DNA of 64,000 nt, from the NCBI GenBank assembly GCA_051530055.1, contig CM121341.1, forward strand, positions 14,384,001-14,448,000. Reading direction: 5' to 3'. The stretch's first letter is position 1. Each line of letters opens with the position of its first letter. The DNA is from Neoechinorhynchus agilis. Its lineage: Eukaryota > Acanthocephala. Below the pieces are notes generated by a model. That model did not search any database, was not told the origin of the DNA, and saw only the letters and a list, made by a program, of their open reading frames with translations. Shown here one piece after another: positions 31,917 through 43,660 of the stretch. The position numbers and the translations under genes were made by a program.

Positions 31917-33035
31917 ATGTCTGCCGAGCATAATATTGTTGATGGAGTAGAGGGAGATAATGCATTGGATGCCCAGAGTAACCAACCATACATTGTCGCG
32001 AGAACGACTGTTGCAAATGCGAGGACTCGAGTTCGAAATAATTCATGGGGTCCATTTACGTACGCGGATTTAATCGAATCTGCAATATTAAAATTGTCAA
32101 AAATCTATTCATGGTTCGCCACAAATATTCCATACTTTTCTGAACGAACAACTGCGCAAGCCAGTAAACAGTGGAAGGTAAGCGCTGAAAGTCATACAGC
32201 ACAAATATCGATTATTTTAGAATTCAATAAGCCACAATCTTTCTGGTCGCGATATGTTCAGAAAAATTCCGAATAGCAGGGGGATTGGTCCGTCACTGTG
32301 GATTATAGATCCTGAATACATCGCGAGCGGAACGACGAAGAGAACATGGAAAAGACCATCGAGAAATATACGTAGAAGAGGTCCATATGGATCCGTGTTT
32401 TCTCGACGTAGAGGAACAAGAGCTAATGAACGTAGAGTTCCAGCAAATCAAATACATGCCAGTGCTCCAAATCAGACGAATCCGCCGGGTAAATTTAAAT
32501 ATCGTATTCACCGTATATTTAAATCTACATTTTAGGCTCGTATTATACTTCATGGACTCCATTGAAACAAGTAAATACTGCGGCTATGGGACAAAACATC
32601 CCATATATTCCACAACAAATGCCATTGCCGCATTTTAGTCAGCAAGCACCTCCATTAATGACAACATGGTTTCCTTATGGCAGTGGTGGACTGCATCCGG
32701 TCGTTCATGGAGCAGTGCCAACCAATGACCTGTTTCAAGAACAAGGTCAGAATTGGTATGTACAACCGACGAACTACGTCCACAATCAAAACTTAAACTA
32801 CAATTTCGTTCAAAATGGACAACTGCACGTGAATTCAGCTGTGTCGTCGGCGAATACGTTCGAAGGTGGATATGTTTATCCGAATAACGCTGACCATTTC
32901 GTTTCTCGAGCAAACATGCACACCGGAGTTGAAGCCGAAAGGAACGCGCCCGAAAACGTTAACATTGCAGGATCTCTTTTCAATCGCAATCAACCAACTG
33001 TTTATTATCAAACCGATGGAGACACACGCCGATGA
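31917..33035 (+). CDS. Divergent FoxO forkhead protein, copy 2 (same 7-residue deletion)
   Basis: Exons 31917-32177, 32221-32488 and 32536-33035; 342 residues. Domain order and splice sites are as in copy 1, including the identical in-frame loss of seven residues between forkhead helix 1 and helix 2. Amino-acid differences from copy 1 are few (for example T to A before QASKQWK). It is followed at ~0.6 kb by PAR-6 on the same strand. Forward order in the unit and high identity indicate a recent duplication. The residues contacting DNA in the recognition helix (NSIRHNLS) are intact, so DNA binding may be retained despite the shortened helix 1-2 turn. Confidence 0.75.
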
Positions 33036-33603
33036 ACAGATCCAATGAGCACAAGTGACAAGATAACCAGGACTTACCGATTCCTACGAGGAAGGATGGT
33101 ATTTTTAGTAGCCCGAATAAATGTGGAAATTCATACAGATTCACTTTGAGGCTTGTAGAGAGCATGGAATAGTTAACCGATGGCTATCGCGATAAACTCA
33201 TGATAGATTTACATGAATTCGAAAAAACGAATAACAGTTCAAAGCGTTTTTTTTATTAAAAAGAACAATGCAACGACCGATATTAGGTGGAATCACAGAA
33301 AATAATACAATTATTAGCAATAAATGATCGATTTTAAATTATATCAACACTCGAAATCCGAGTTTTGGTATCCACTTGGAGATCATAAAGAAGCCGAATT
33401 GGAAGGAATGCTTAATATTAATTTATTAGCTGTGAAATTACTCTTTCAATGATGTAATTTCAATCTTTTGTCACGCCCTCCTGCACGTCAAACAAAATTC
33501 GTATAACACTAGTTTTTTGTGCGTATGTGACAGTGTGAAAATTTCTTTAAAAAATTCGTTTTATTGCAAGAGCGAGTTAAAAAAATCGTAATTCTTCTTA
33601 AAG

Positions 33604-34416
33604 ATGCAAAAAAGTGCATCGACTCCATCGCTTTTCAACCGTAGCGGTCTAAAACGTGCAGCGAATCAGAATGAAACTTATCTTCATCTCCGATCGCGTT
33701 TGGTTTCAGTGAAAAGTCGCTTTAACAATGAGTATTCACGATTCGCCGTAGACTTTAATCAATTTTCTGATTTCGAGGAGTTTAATCGATATGTTTGCGG
33801 TATGAATGGGATAGACATGGACACCTATGAATCAAAGAACAGCAGTTTTCATGTGTTTTACTCGGATATTCGAAATCAGTCAATGCTTCCTGTCACAAAT
33901 GAACATAACTTTGCACGAATGGTCAATCAATATGTAGATAATCACGAACGTCGACTTCTTCGTATTTATGTGGTTAATATTGATCTCGGTTCCACTTCGG
34001 TCGGCAACGCTATGCCAACATCAAAATACATAAGGTTCAGGCAGAACCTTCCTATTCGGTGTCTTAATGATCTCCGAGTGGTCGGTTCTCTCATTAACGA
34101 CAACACTCTTCCTACAAATTGCCGCAAGGTGCATCTTCACAGAGATGACCCTAAAATGAATCTTGGCTTTTACATTCGAAAAGGTCAAGGTTTGAGCAAA
34201 GAGTCCCTTCTGTCCGAAGTTAGCGAAGGCATATTCGTATCAAAACTGCTTCCCGGCGCACTCGCCGAACGATGTGGCCTTTTATCGATCAATGATGAAA
34301 TTATTGAAGTGAATGGTATTTTAATCGACGGAATGGCAGTGAGTGAAGTAGCCGATCTTCTGTCTCAATACAAAAACGACGTTAATCTCATTATACGATC
34401 TCCATGTTGCACTTGA
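33604..34416 (+). CDS. par-6: PAR-6 polarity protein (PB1, degenerate semi-CRIB, PDZ), intronless
   Basis: A single 270-residue frame. Residues ~34-125 form a PB1 domain (SVKSRFNNEYSRFAVDF to RRLLRIYV). Residues ~150-185 are in the position of the semi-CRIB, and CRKVHLH leads into the PDZ domain (KMNLGFYIRKGQG, GIFVSKLLPGALAE, INDEIIEVNGI, NLIIRSP). PAR-6 links aPKC (PB1) and CDC-42 (CRIB-PDZ) in cell polarity. The usual ISxPxxFRPVS core of the CRIB is not preserved here (SKYIRFRQNLPI), so CDC-42 binding is doubtful. No introns are visible. The protein stops directly after PDZ, shorter than typical PAR-6. TTCTTAAAG precedes the ATG. It is the only intact copy of three in this window. Confidence 0.85.
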   Translation: MQKSASTPSLFNRSGLKRAANQNETYLHLRSRLVSVKSRFNNEYSRFAVDFNQFSDFEEFNRYVCGMNGIDMDTYESKNSSFHVFYSDIRNQSMLPVTNEHNFARMVNQYVDNHERRLLRIYVVNIDLGSTSVGNAMPTSKYIRFRQNLPIRCLNDLRVVGSLINDNTLPTNCRKVHLHRDDPKMNLGFYIRKGQGLSKESLLSEVSEGIFVSKLLPGALAERCGLLSINDEIIEVNGILIDGMAVSEVADLLSQYKNDVNLIIRSPCCT

Positions 34417-34793
34417 AGTTCTGACCTATATTGACGAAAATTTACTATCATTTGTCCTTCACTTTAACGGCCGTTAAAATGACGCTGCTTATTTTTCTTC
34501 GCATTGAGTTTTAATGAATACTATAAAGTACCTTCACTCCTACGTTTTTCTTAATTGAACCTTATTCCTAATTTAAATTCCCACTTCCTCATTCTTTTAT
34601 ACACGGTGCTAATTGCCAAAAAATAATGTCGCATATTGCCGAATTCTGTACAAGTCGTAAGCCCTTAAAATCTGTTGTTTGTTGTCATATCTATGATTTA
34701 AATAACCAGTGGAAACCGGTGACAGTTTTAACTACTTAGTGTTTCACATAATTAACGTGCAAACAATTCTTATTTAATAAAGCGCGAATAACA

Positions 34794-37290
34794 TCACGAT
34801 CGGCCGGAAAATAACTTCACGATATCGCTCCAATTTAGCTTGAAACGTAGTGAATCGTTTTGATGCTCTTCATTATCATCATCAATCTTAGCTACATGAC
34901 CATTTTTAAATCTTAATTTTAAAACCCAGTGGTCGACAGGGTGCCCGTGCTTATCTATACACATTCCTTTACACGCTTTCCTACATTGTGACAAATCAAA
35001 TGATCTGTCGCTGTCCTTTTTAGTTTTACAGTCACGATCGCATTCAGTCTCGCATTGATTGTTATTTCCTTCTTGATTGATTTGTTCGGAGGCTGCCGTG
35101 CTTCGCGTACTTTGCTCTTCGTCTACTTTATCTTCTTCAAGCATCCCTTCGCGTTTAAATGTACTTCTGGCTGGTTCCTCGTTATTAGCCAATGTATTTA
35201 TATCCCTGCTATTACACTTTTCTTTACAAGATTTCATGCATATTGGCAAATCAAATGATCTGTCGCTGTCCTTTTTAGTTTTACAGTCACGATCGCATTC
35301 AGTCTCGCATTGATTGTGATTTACGTATTGATTGATTTGTACGGAGGCTGCCGTGCTTCGCGTACTTTGCTCTTCGTCTACTTTATCTTCTTCAAGCATC
35401 CCTTCGCCTTTAAATGTACTTCTGGCGGGTTCCTCGTTATTAGCCAATGTATTCATATCCTCACTATTACACTTTTCTTTACAAGATTTCATGCATATTG
35501 GCAAATCAACTGATTTGTCGCTGTCCTTTTTTATTTCACAATAACGATTGCATTCAGTCTCGTTGCGTTGTGATTTCCGTCTTGATTTTTTTGTTCGGAG
35601 GCTGCTGTGCTTGGCGTGCTTTGCTCTTCCTCTACTTTATCTTCTTCAAGCGCCCCTTCGCCTTTAAATATACTTCTGGCTGGTTCCTCGTTATTAGCCA
35701 ATGTATTTATATCCTCACTATTACACTTTTCTTTACAAGATTTCATGCATATTGACAAATCAACTGATTTGTCGCTGTCCTTTTTAAATTCACAATTACG
35801 ATCGCATTCAGTCTCGCATTGATTGCTATTTCCGTCTTGATTTATTTGTTCGGAGGCGTCTACTTTATCTTCTTCAATCGTCCCTTCGCCTTTAAATGTA
35901 CTTCTGGCTGGTTCCTCGTTATTAGCCAATGTATTCATATCCTCACTATTACACTTTTCTTTACAAGATTTCATGCATATTGGCAAATCAAATGATCTGT
36001 CGCTGTCCTTTTTAGTTTTACAGTCACGATCGCATTCAGTCTCGCATTGATTGTGATTTACGTATTGATTGATTTGTTCGGTGGCCGCTGTGCTTGGCGT
36101 ACTTTGTTCTTCGTCTACTTTATCTTCTTCAAGCGTCCCTTCGCCTTTAAATATACTTCTGGCTGGTTCCTCGTTATTAGCCAATGTATTTATATCCTCA
36201 CTATTACACTTTTCTTTACAAGATTTCATGCATATTGGCAAATCAACTGATTTGTCGCTGTCCTTTTTAATTTCACAGTCGCGATCGCATTCAGTCTCGC
36301 ATTGATTGTAATCGCCCTGTTTATTGATTGTTTCCAAAGAAGTTATGAATGGTCCACGTTGTACGTCTTCACTTTTACCATTTTTTGTCACCTCATTACT
36401 ACCAAATATTTTTCGACCGATTTGCCTCGATCTTTATAATTAGCAATACATTGCTTAATGCAAGGCCTAGAGCAATGAATGAGGTTCTCATTTGGAGACC
36501 ACAAACATTTTTTTCTGCATTGATCTTTACATTTCTTAAACGTGTGCATTTGTTTACCTCTGGGGTAGTGTTTGAGGTGACCTAATAGTTTCAAATTCAT
36601 TCGTTTCTTCTCCAATGATTCACTTAAATCGTTTTTGGTTGCTTTTGCGTTTTCCCAATGAGGCTGGCAGATTTTTTTTCTAGTGATTCTCATACAAGCA
36701 ATAACGCAAGGATTTGAGCAGCCTATAAGATCACCGAATACGGAGGCATGGCATTTTGCCTCGCATTTTGAGTTGCAATTCATCAACCTTTTGCGGTTGT
36801 ATTCAAATACATACCCAAGATCTCTTTCGAGTGGACTAATATATTGAAGATTTGATTGCGAATCATAGGTTCGTGATATGCCACCCAAGATGTTCTCAGT
36901 AAAACCTCTTCGTGAATTCTTTGCTTGCAAACTTCGCTTACTTCTCTGTGATACCTGCATTTTATCATAATATATGCAATCTTCGAAGCATGTGAGTAAA
37001 CAATTGATCCATTCATCTAAATATTCTGTCCTGTTCAGGTGTTTTTTGTTCAAATGTTCGCAGTTTTGTTTACAGGTGCCATAACAAGGATGTCGTTTTG
37101 AACCACCCATTATGTTTGTTTCTCGTTGCTTTTCAAGAAACGTATCCGTCCTTCGCTCTGCTGAAGTTATGTCCCCCGCGTTTTCGATTGTATCTCTCCA
37201 TATATTTCTTCCTATATCTTGCGCCATTCCTGCTTGAAAAATTATGCAAAAACTGGTAAGCATATAAAACGCAATAATGCAAAATCTCAT
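34794..37290 (-). pseudogene. Secreted Cys-x3-Cys-x3-Cys repeat protein, copy 2 (6 repeats, frameshifted)
   Basis: Same organisation as copy 1: signal peptide from the ATG at 37290, N-terminal triplet-Cys region, repeats and the WSDIVKLFSGRS tail. Six repeats remain, the fifth and sixth spaced 229 rather than 255 bp because of a ~26-bp loss in the linker. The frame breaks at about 36412, where a T run is 5 instead of 6 long, and again near 35560. One N-terminal cysteine (CQPHC in copy 1) is changed to W (CQPHW). Because the breaks differ from copy 1, the two copies decayed or were mis-sequenced independently. Confidence 0.7.
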
Positions 37291-37719
37291 GATGTTCAAG
37301 AAATTTCTACCAAATGACGAGAGCTCGTTCTCTAAAACATATACCGTTACCATGGTGAAAGTCCACAAAATTTTGGTTTCATAACTTAGATATGCAGAAT
37401 AAAGATTTTTCTCCTTTCTCATCAGAACGTTTACAACATACGTTAAAGTGTTGAAGTAATAAAGTAACTTATGGGAATTCTAATAAAATTTTTTACTAAC
37501 GAATAAGTTGAAGGTCTCGGTGATCACTAGTTTACAAAGATAGACATGTGATAAATACTTCTTCAACCTTCTGTTCGTAAATATATGTTCAACGTTTGAA
37601 TGCTTTTAAAATAAAACTGTTAAAATTTATAAAATTATTTGATTTAATAAACAATCCTTTACCATAACATCAAAATGCGCTCGATATGTAGATTATTCAA
37701 ATCCGCTGGTTGCTGAGTT

Positions 37720-37916
37720 TAACGGGGGGGGTTGCGAGGCTGCTGTAAGGGTAAGGGGTCAAGTTTGAGATTACCCATAGGCCCAAGAAGAAGGTTGGCC
37801 CTGTCCCTTCGAGTTAGGCTTTGCGCCTCCGAAATGTGTGAGTTAGCCGAGATCATCCCAGAGAACGATAAAAGGATCCCAAAAAGACATGCCGTAAGGC
37901 TATGAGTGTATGCGAC
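37720..37916 (-). CDS. Candidate small secreted peptide precursor, copy 2
   Basis: Nearly identical to 30917-31135 through the hydrophobic leader and RRDRANLLLGPMG. A G run is 8 rather than 7 long, so the C-terminus changes to QQPRNPPR-stop. The same reservations about strand and missing first exon apply. Confidence 0.33.
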
Positions 37917-38697
37917 CTAAGATAAATCAAAAATAAATACCATAAAATATTTTGAATAGGAAATTAATAAATGGAGATTTCATATGAATTATCGTCAGTT
38001 CCGTTGTTAACGATCTAAACACCCAATTTAAGATTCGTGTGATGGGTAAGGAAATTGAATAGTTTCTTTACCATTATTTTCAAAACTAGTGATCTGTCAC
38101 AAAATTCTTTATAAATTTTTCTATTGTTCTAGTATTTTTCAAGATGTATGGAATGGCCAACCAACTATTTAATTCTACTATAGATATAAATGGATAATGT
38201 CTCTTTGACTTCGATTTGCACTCGTCAAAAATCTTGAATTACAAAAGAATTGTTCCAAAATTTGCAACGATTTTATGTTCCAGAAACGATCAACAATTTC
38301 GCACAATGTTTTGTTATAAAGACTTCAAATTTATGGTACGATGGCTCAAATGTCTAGAAATGCAATTATTTATTAGAAATCTCAAAAGTTGAACAATTGA
38401 TAACTTTGTGTTACTTTTCATTGACATTGTTGAATTTATTGAACAATAATTTATGTAAGTTCGATCTCAGTGAATACTTAAAATTAAATTCCAAAACCAA
38501 TTTGACCATTGGATTGTGTTTCGTGGCAACCTCGCTTCCAACTTCTAAGACTGGTATTTTCCAATGTGCTATCAACAATGGTGATTTGTTTTGCATGAAC
38601 AATATGATACATGTTTCCAATTATCGGAAATTGGGGATAGCCCCTCCTGTAACCACTCTAAGCGGTGCTGGTGATCCGAGAAATACAACCAGAATAC

Positions 38698-39837
38698 ATG
38701 TCTGCCGAGCATAATATTGTTGATGGAGTAGAGGGAGATAATGCATTGGATGCCCAGAGTAACCAACCATACATTGTCGCGAGAACGACTGTTGCAAATG
38801 CGAGGACTCGAGTTCGAAATAATTCATGGGGTCCATTTACGTACGCGGATTTAATCGAATCTGCAATTCAAAGTAGCCCCCAAAGGGCATTAAAATTGTC
38901 AAAAATCTATTCATGGTTCGCCACAAATATTCCATACTTTTCTGAACGAACAACTGCGCAAGCCAGTAAACAGTGGAAGGTAAGCGTTGAAAGTCATAGA
39001 GCACAAATATCGATTATTTTAGAATTCAATAAGGCACAATCTTTCTGGTCGCGATATGTTCAGAAAAATTCCGAATAGCAGGGGGATTGGTCCGTCACTG
39101 TGGATTATAGATCCTGAATACATCGCGAGCGGAACGACGAAGAGAACATGGAAAAGACCATCGAGAAATATACGTAGAAGAGGTCCATATGGATCCGTGT
39201 TTTCTCGACGTAGAGGAACAAGAGCTAATGAACGTAGAGTTCCAGCAAATCAAATACATGCCAGTGCTCCAAATCAGACGAATCCGCCGGGTAAATTTAA
39301 ATATCGTATTCACCGTATATTTAAATCTACATTTTAGGCTCGTATTATACTTCATGGACTCCATTGGAACAAGTAAATACTGCGGCTATGGGACAAAACA
39401 TCCCATATATTCCACAACAAATGCCATTGCCGCATTTTAGTCAGCAAGCACCTCCATTAATGACAACATGGTTTCCTTATGGCAGTGGTGGACTGCATCC
39501 GGTCGTTCATGGAGCAGTGCCAACCAATGACCTGTTTCAAGAACAAGGTCAGAATTGGTATGTACAACCGACGAACTACGTCCACAATCAAAACTTAAAC
39601 TACAATTTCGTTCAAAATGGACAACTGCACGTGAATTCAGCTGTGTCGTCGGCGAATACGTTCGAAGGTGGATATGTTTATCCGAATAACGCTGACCATT
39701 TCGTTTCTCGAGCAAACATGCACACCGGAGTTGAAGCCGAAAGGAACGCGCCCGAAAACGTTAACATTGCAGGATCTCTTTTCAATCGCAATCAACCAAC
39801 TGTTTATTATCAAACCGATGGAGACACACGCCGATGA
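38698..39837 (+). CDS. Divergent FoxO forkhead protein, copy 3 (full-length forkhead)
   Basis: Exons 38698-38979, 39023-39290 and 39338-39837 splice to 349 residues. The forkhead is complete: SWGPFTYADLIESAIQSSPQ, RALKLSKIYSWFATNIPYF, then KQWK/NSIRHNLSGRDMF and SLWIIDPE. The basic stretch after the wing (KRPSRNIRRRGP) is where FoxO proteins carry nuclear-localisation and AKT sites; RPSRNI is not a clean RxRxxS/T site. This is the most FoxO-like of the three and probably represents the ancestral state. No PAR-6 or Cys-repeat gene follows it: array homology ends at 40147. Confidence 0.8.
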
Positions 39838-40147
39838 ACAGATCCAATGAGCACAAGTGACAAGATAACCAGGACTTACCGATTCCTACGAGGAAGGATG
39901 GTATTTTTAGTAGCCCGAATAAATGTGGAAATTCATACAGATTCACTTTGAGGCTTGTAGAGAGCATGGAATAGTTAACCGATGGCTATCGCGATAAACT
40001 CATGATAGATTTACATGAATTCGAAAAAACGAATAACAGTTCAAAGCGTTTTTTTTATTAAAAAGAACAATGCAACTACCGATATTTGGTGGAATCACAG
40101 AAAATAATATAATTATTAGCAATAAATGATCGATTTTAAATTATATC

Positions 40148-40905
40148 AATAAATGTTTTCTAATAAAATTATTTTGGGTACGAATACAAAATGAAGTGAT
40201 ATTTCGAGCGTAAAACGTCTCGGTATGATATCAGGAGTTGTAGGAGATTTTTAAATTCATTGAGGTTATGTATCGCTACAGCTTGCGCTAGTATTTATAA
40301 TATAAGCCTATTAAAAGTTCGCTTCAAAGTTTAATACAATTTTTGTCTGTTGGTTAAAGAAAGACACATCAAATGTGTAAGAAATTAAAATCTCTCCGCT
40401 GAAATAAACCCTAAATTATGTGTTTTCTAATTTTATTAAGCAGAGGAAATTTCATGTTAATTTGCAACTTTGTTCGTCAAAGCGCTTTGCAATATAATAT
40501 TTAATTTTTGAGCATACATTATCTACGATAAGGACCAGGATTGTTTATTTGCCGTCAATTTACTGATACTGATTAAGGTTTTTGCTTGGCCACTCATTGA
40601 GATAAGTTAGAAGCTCCGTTTTGACTGACCAATTTTATTTAATGCGATTTGAAATTATATCATAAGTAAAATTTGCACTTAACTTAGCAAGACCATTCAA
40701 ACAAAAGAAAAGTAATTATGTGCTTTTAGTTTTACCCTTATTTTAAATGTTGAGAAATATGAAAAATTTGATCAGAATTCATTTATATTAGTTTGACCAA
40801 ATAATATAACTCCTGTTGCTTCAAATTCGACTAATTTAATTAAACGTTATCTGCAAGAGCATCAGAGTGATACATTGCTTTTTTGTTATTTTCGTAATAC
40901 CATTT
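40148..40905. other. Intergenic, nothing recognised
   Basis: AT-rich sequence right of the array breakpoint. No gene, repeat or structure supported. It should include the promoter of the perilipin gene. Confidence 0.45.
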
Positions 40906-40955
40906 TTAGGAATTCTTTTATTTCAAACAAAGTTCACAGGAAAAAGCTGTCTGAT

Positions 40956-42019
40956 ATGCGATTCACTTTGAGTCATCACTTACCAGGTCTATTTGAAAAG
41001 AAAACATCACTTGTATGGAATGAACATCCAACTCAGAAACGAATGGTGTCATCATCTGATGCAAGTGAATCTTTTTTCCAAAGAATATCCCGTATTCCAT
41101 TGGTCAGATCATGGAACCGGAAGGCGTCGCATGTGTACTGCAGGATGAAAACGGTACATCCGTTGGTGGAGAGATCTAGTAAATATTTTAAAGGCATAAC
41201 CGGATCTGTCATATCTTCGGTCTCCCCTATATTGAGCAATATTGAGCCTCTAGGTATACTCCGTTTCTTTGTAAATAAAAACTTAATTTTTTACATAGCA
41301 AACACTGGCTTAGACAATTTAGAGAGAAACTATCCGAATATGTTTTCGCCACCCGAAAAGGTCAGATAACACCTTTTCTAGGCAGCTAGAATTGTTATTA
41401 TTCTTAGATATTAAGGACAGTGTCCGAGGAGGTCACCACAGTTACCAGAAATGGACTCCAACGGGCTTCGCACGCTCTGGAATTTATAAATAATTCTCTC
41501 TGGGGAGAAAAATCAGTGTCTAAAGTCGAGAACTCCGTGTACAATAGTGCTCCAGATAATGTTGAAAACATCGATTCAGGAATATTGTCCGATACTCAAG
41601 ATAGAATTCAAACAGCGCTTACCTTAATAATTGAACTCATAAAGTTCATTGAAAAATCACAAGAAAACCACGACGTGAACGTTTTTTATCTATCCTTAAC
41701 TGCAGATGAGCAATCGCAAATCGAAAGTTCGACCACTTTAGAGATGAAGAGAGAGAAAACGGTCACTTATGTTCTAGGTAAAATTAAGACCGACCTTGAA
41801 TATGTTAGTCACACTCTCCGAAACGTTTTGCCGGGTGTCCTTAAATCTGGTTATATCACTGCGATCACAATATGCAATGATGCCAATAAGGAATTTATGA
41901 ACGAATCAGTCGAGGATGCTGGAAAAGTCAATTTCGTCACAATACAAAAACTACAATCCCTTCAAAATTTCCTGATCCGTGCTATTTCATGGAATAAAGA
42001 AGCTTCTTCGACAGTTTAG
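40956..42019 (+). CDS. PLIN: Perilipin (PAT-domain lipid-droplet protein)
   Basis: Exons 40956-41253, 41299-41360 and 41408-42019 join in frame to 323 residues; introns are 45 and 47 nt. The N-terminal PAT region contains FFQRISRIPLVRSW, VSPILSNIEPL, then across intron 1 ANTGLDNLERNYP and PPEK, matching the perilipin pattern of an R-x-P-L-V-x-S start and an LD-x-LE-x-x-x-P end. The C-terminal ~200 residues are helical and acidic with regular hydrophobics, as in the perilipin bundle region. Perilipins coat lipid droplets and control lipase access; nematodes have a single homologue. The frame is open upstream to 40875, but an acceptor-like CCATTTTTAG at 40910 precedes the ATG at 40956, so I start there. 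A later Met (MVSSSDASES) is an alternative start. Confidence 0.8.
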
Positions 42020-42339
42020 CATGTGATATTACTTAAGTAAATCAAACGTATATTTTAACTTAATGAACCTTGTAACATCGTCCGTAACGAAAGTTGCGTA
42101 CCGGATTAAAAATAAAGGAAATTGTTGCATTCTTGTCTTTGATCGTTTGGGCTGCTTGATTCTACTTGGTAATGCAACGTCGGCTAAGAGTTTAAAGCAA
42201 ACTAAATGTGGTTTGTTACCAATACCTTTTGTTATATCACCAAAGACTATTTGTCTACTTGAACCAAAGTAAAGTTTTACAATATGTGCCACTAACGATA
42301 TCTGATTTTCATAATTGCTAATATTCGCCAGAATGTCGA

Positions 42340-43190
42340 AGCCATGCAAACTATTGAAACAGGGAGTCACATCATGGCTCTCGCAGACCGGTCTGCAACA
42401 AGCTCCAACCAACGCGCACGAACAATCTGCTTGGGATAATCCCTTAATCCTGACGGCTCACAACAAACTAAAAGGCCAGATGGATGAGATGTCTCAAGCT
42501 AGACTTGTGGCCAGTTCCTCGAAAAAGTCAGACGCATGGTTGAACGTTTTGCCAATTGGTACTTTGGGAACTTTGCTGGACGACGAGACAGTTCGAATAG
42601 CCGTCGCTCTACGTTTAGGACTTCCAACCTGTGCCCCACACCAGTGCCGATGTGGAATAAAAGTTGACGTGCTCGGGAGACGTGGACTCTACTGCAAGAG
42701 ATCGAGCGGTCGTTTCCCAAGGCACGCAGAGCTCAACGCGATCATTAGCAGAGCTCTGAACTCGATCCACGTTCCAACCATCCTGGAGCCCAATCACCTC
42801 TGTCGCTCGGATGGTAAGCGTCCCGACGGTATGACCGTTTTCCCTTGGAAAGAAGGGAAGAGTCTAATTTGGGACACAACATGCGTGGACTCACTCGCCC
42901 TGTCCAACCGGCAAGATGCTTTAGCGGAGACGGGAGGAGCAGCAAGTGCCGCCGAAAGGAGGAAAGCGGAGAAATACAGTGAGCTCAAACAAAATTACAT
43001 TTTCCTTCCTTTCGGCGTGGAAACACAAGGGGCGTTGGGATCTTCGGCACGAAGCTTTTGTGCCGAACTCGGACGACGACGACTTGCAGCACAAACAGGG
43101 GAGCGACGCGAGAGGATTTTCCTGATCCAAAGAATAAGCCTCTCAATCCAACGAGGAAACGCGGTCAGCGTCCGGGGGACGATTTAATCT
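42340..43190 (+). mobile_element. LINE fragment (family B), C-terminal part of ORF2
   Basis: An open frame encodes a Cys/His-containing stretch (CAPHQCRCG), then RPDGMTVFPWKEGKSLIWD and TTCVDS, and ends FLIQRISLSIQRGNAVSV. This is the C-terminal end of a non-LTR retrotransposon polyprotein common in invertebrates. The PDG..WD-x-T arrangement could be a PD-(D/E)xK-like endonuclease core, which is inference. The reverse transcriptase itself is missing. Shorter copies of the same family lie at 7.4, 61.5, 61.9 and 63.4 kb. Confidence 0.75.
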
Positions 43191-43243
43191 AAAATTAAAA
43201 TTATCCTCTCAAAAAAAATTTTCTTAATAATTTTTCTTATTAA

Positions 43244-43660
43244 ACGCGTTTAGAACCTCGTCGGGTTCATCATAAGTTCTAAAATACAAGTGACTAAATG
43301 GTTATTCTGCTCTTACACGTGCTTGTTACATTTTGTTTACCATGAAGACAAAGTTTGTAACATCGTTGGTCATTCACGTTCGGTTTTTGTTCTTCGATTA
43401 AGAAGGCTTCCTAAATTAAGCGTCGAAAGGTATTATGTTTACTTGCTAAAACCATTGTTTGATCGTAATTGACCAGTTTGTAATTCGTGTAGTTCGATAT
43501 TCGACGATACCACCTTCTCCCTCTTGGAACGTTTATGTTCTGCCAATCTCGTCTTCAGATTCGGGCCTGTTTGTCCAACGTAATTGCTGTTCCATTGGCT
43601 ACAATAAACTTTGTGGACAACAGGACTGTTATTTCCTAGTATTTCCACGAAATGGCGTTT
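43244..43660 (-). mobile_element. Penelope-like element fragment (GIY-YIG endonuclease)
   Basis: The minus strand encodes VHKVYCSQWNSNYVGQTGPN followed by LKTRLAEHKR, a GIY-YIG nuclease motif of the type fused to Penelope-like reverse transcriptases. Downstream at 43280-43244 lies a hammerhead-like block with TGATGAACCC..GGTTCTAAAC. The reverse transcriptase is not readable here. Confidence 0.72.

Larger units (their letters stand above)
24597..40147. repeat. Tandem segmental duplication, ~6.8-kb unit, 2.3 copies
   Basis: Unit 1 runs about 24597-31470, unit 2 about 31470-38270 and partial unit 3 about 38270-40147. FoxO starts are 6893 and 6781 bp apart. Order per unit is FoxO (+), PAR-6 (+), Cys-repeat gene (-), small peptide candidate (-). 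Unit 1 lacks ~1.0 kb holding PAR-6 coding sequence. Unit 2 lacks ~320 bp present at 30490-30808. Outside these indels the copies are very similar in coding and non-coding sequence. Confidence 0.92.

Noticed and set aside
42029-42412. Minus frame MVGACCRPVCESHD opposite the LINE start
   Set aside because: Antisense to the family B LINE fragment and intergenic sequence; no motif support.
42615-43130. Several minus frames inside 42.5-43.1 kb
   Set aside because: Shadows of the plus-strand LINE polyprotein, which has clear motifs.
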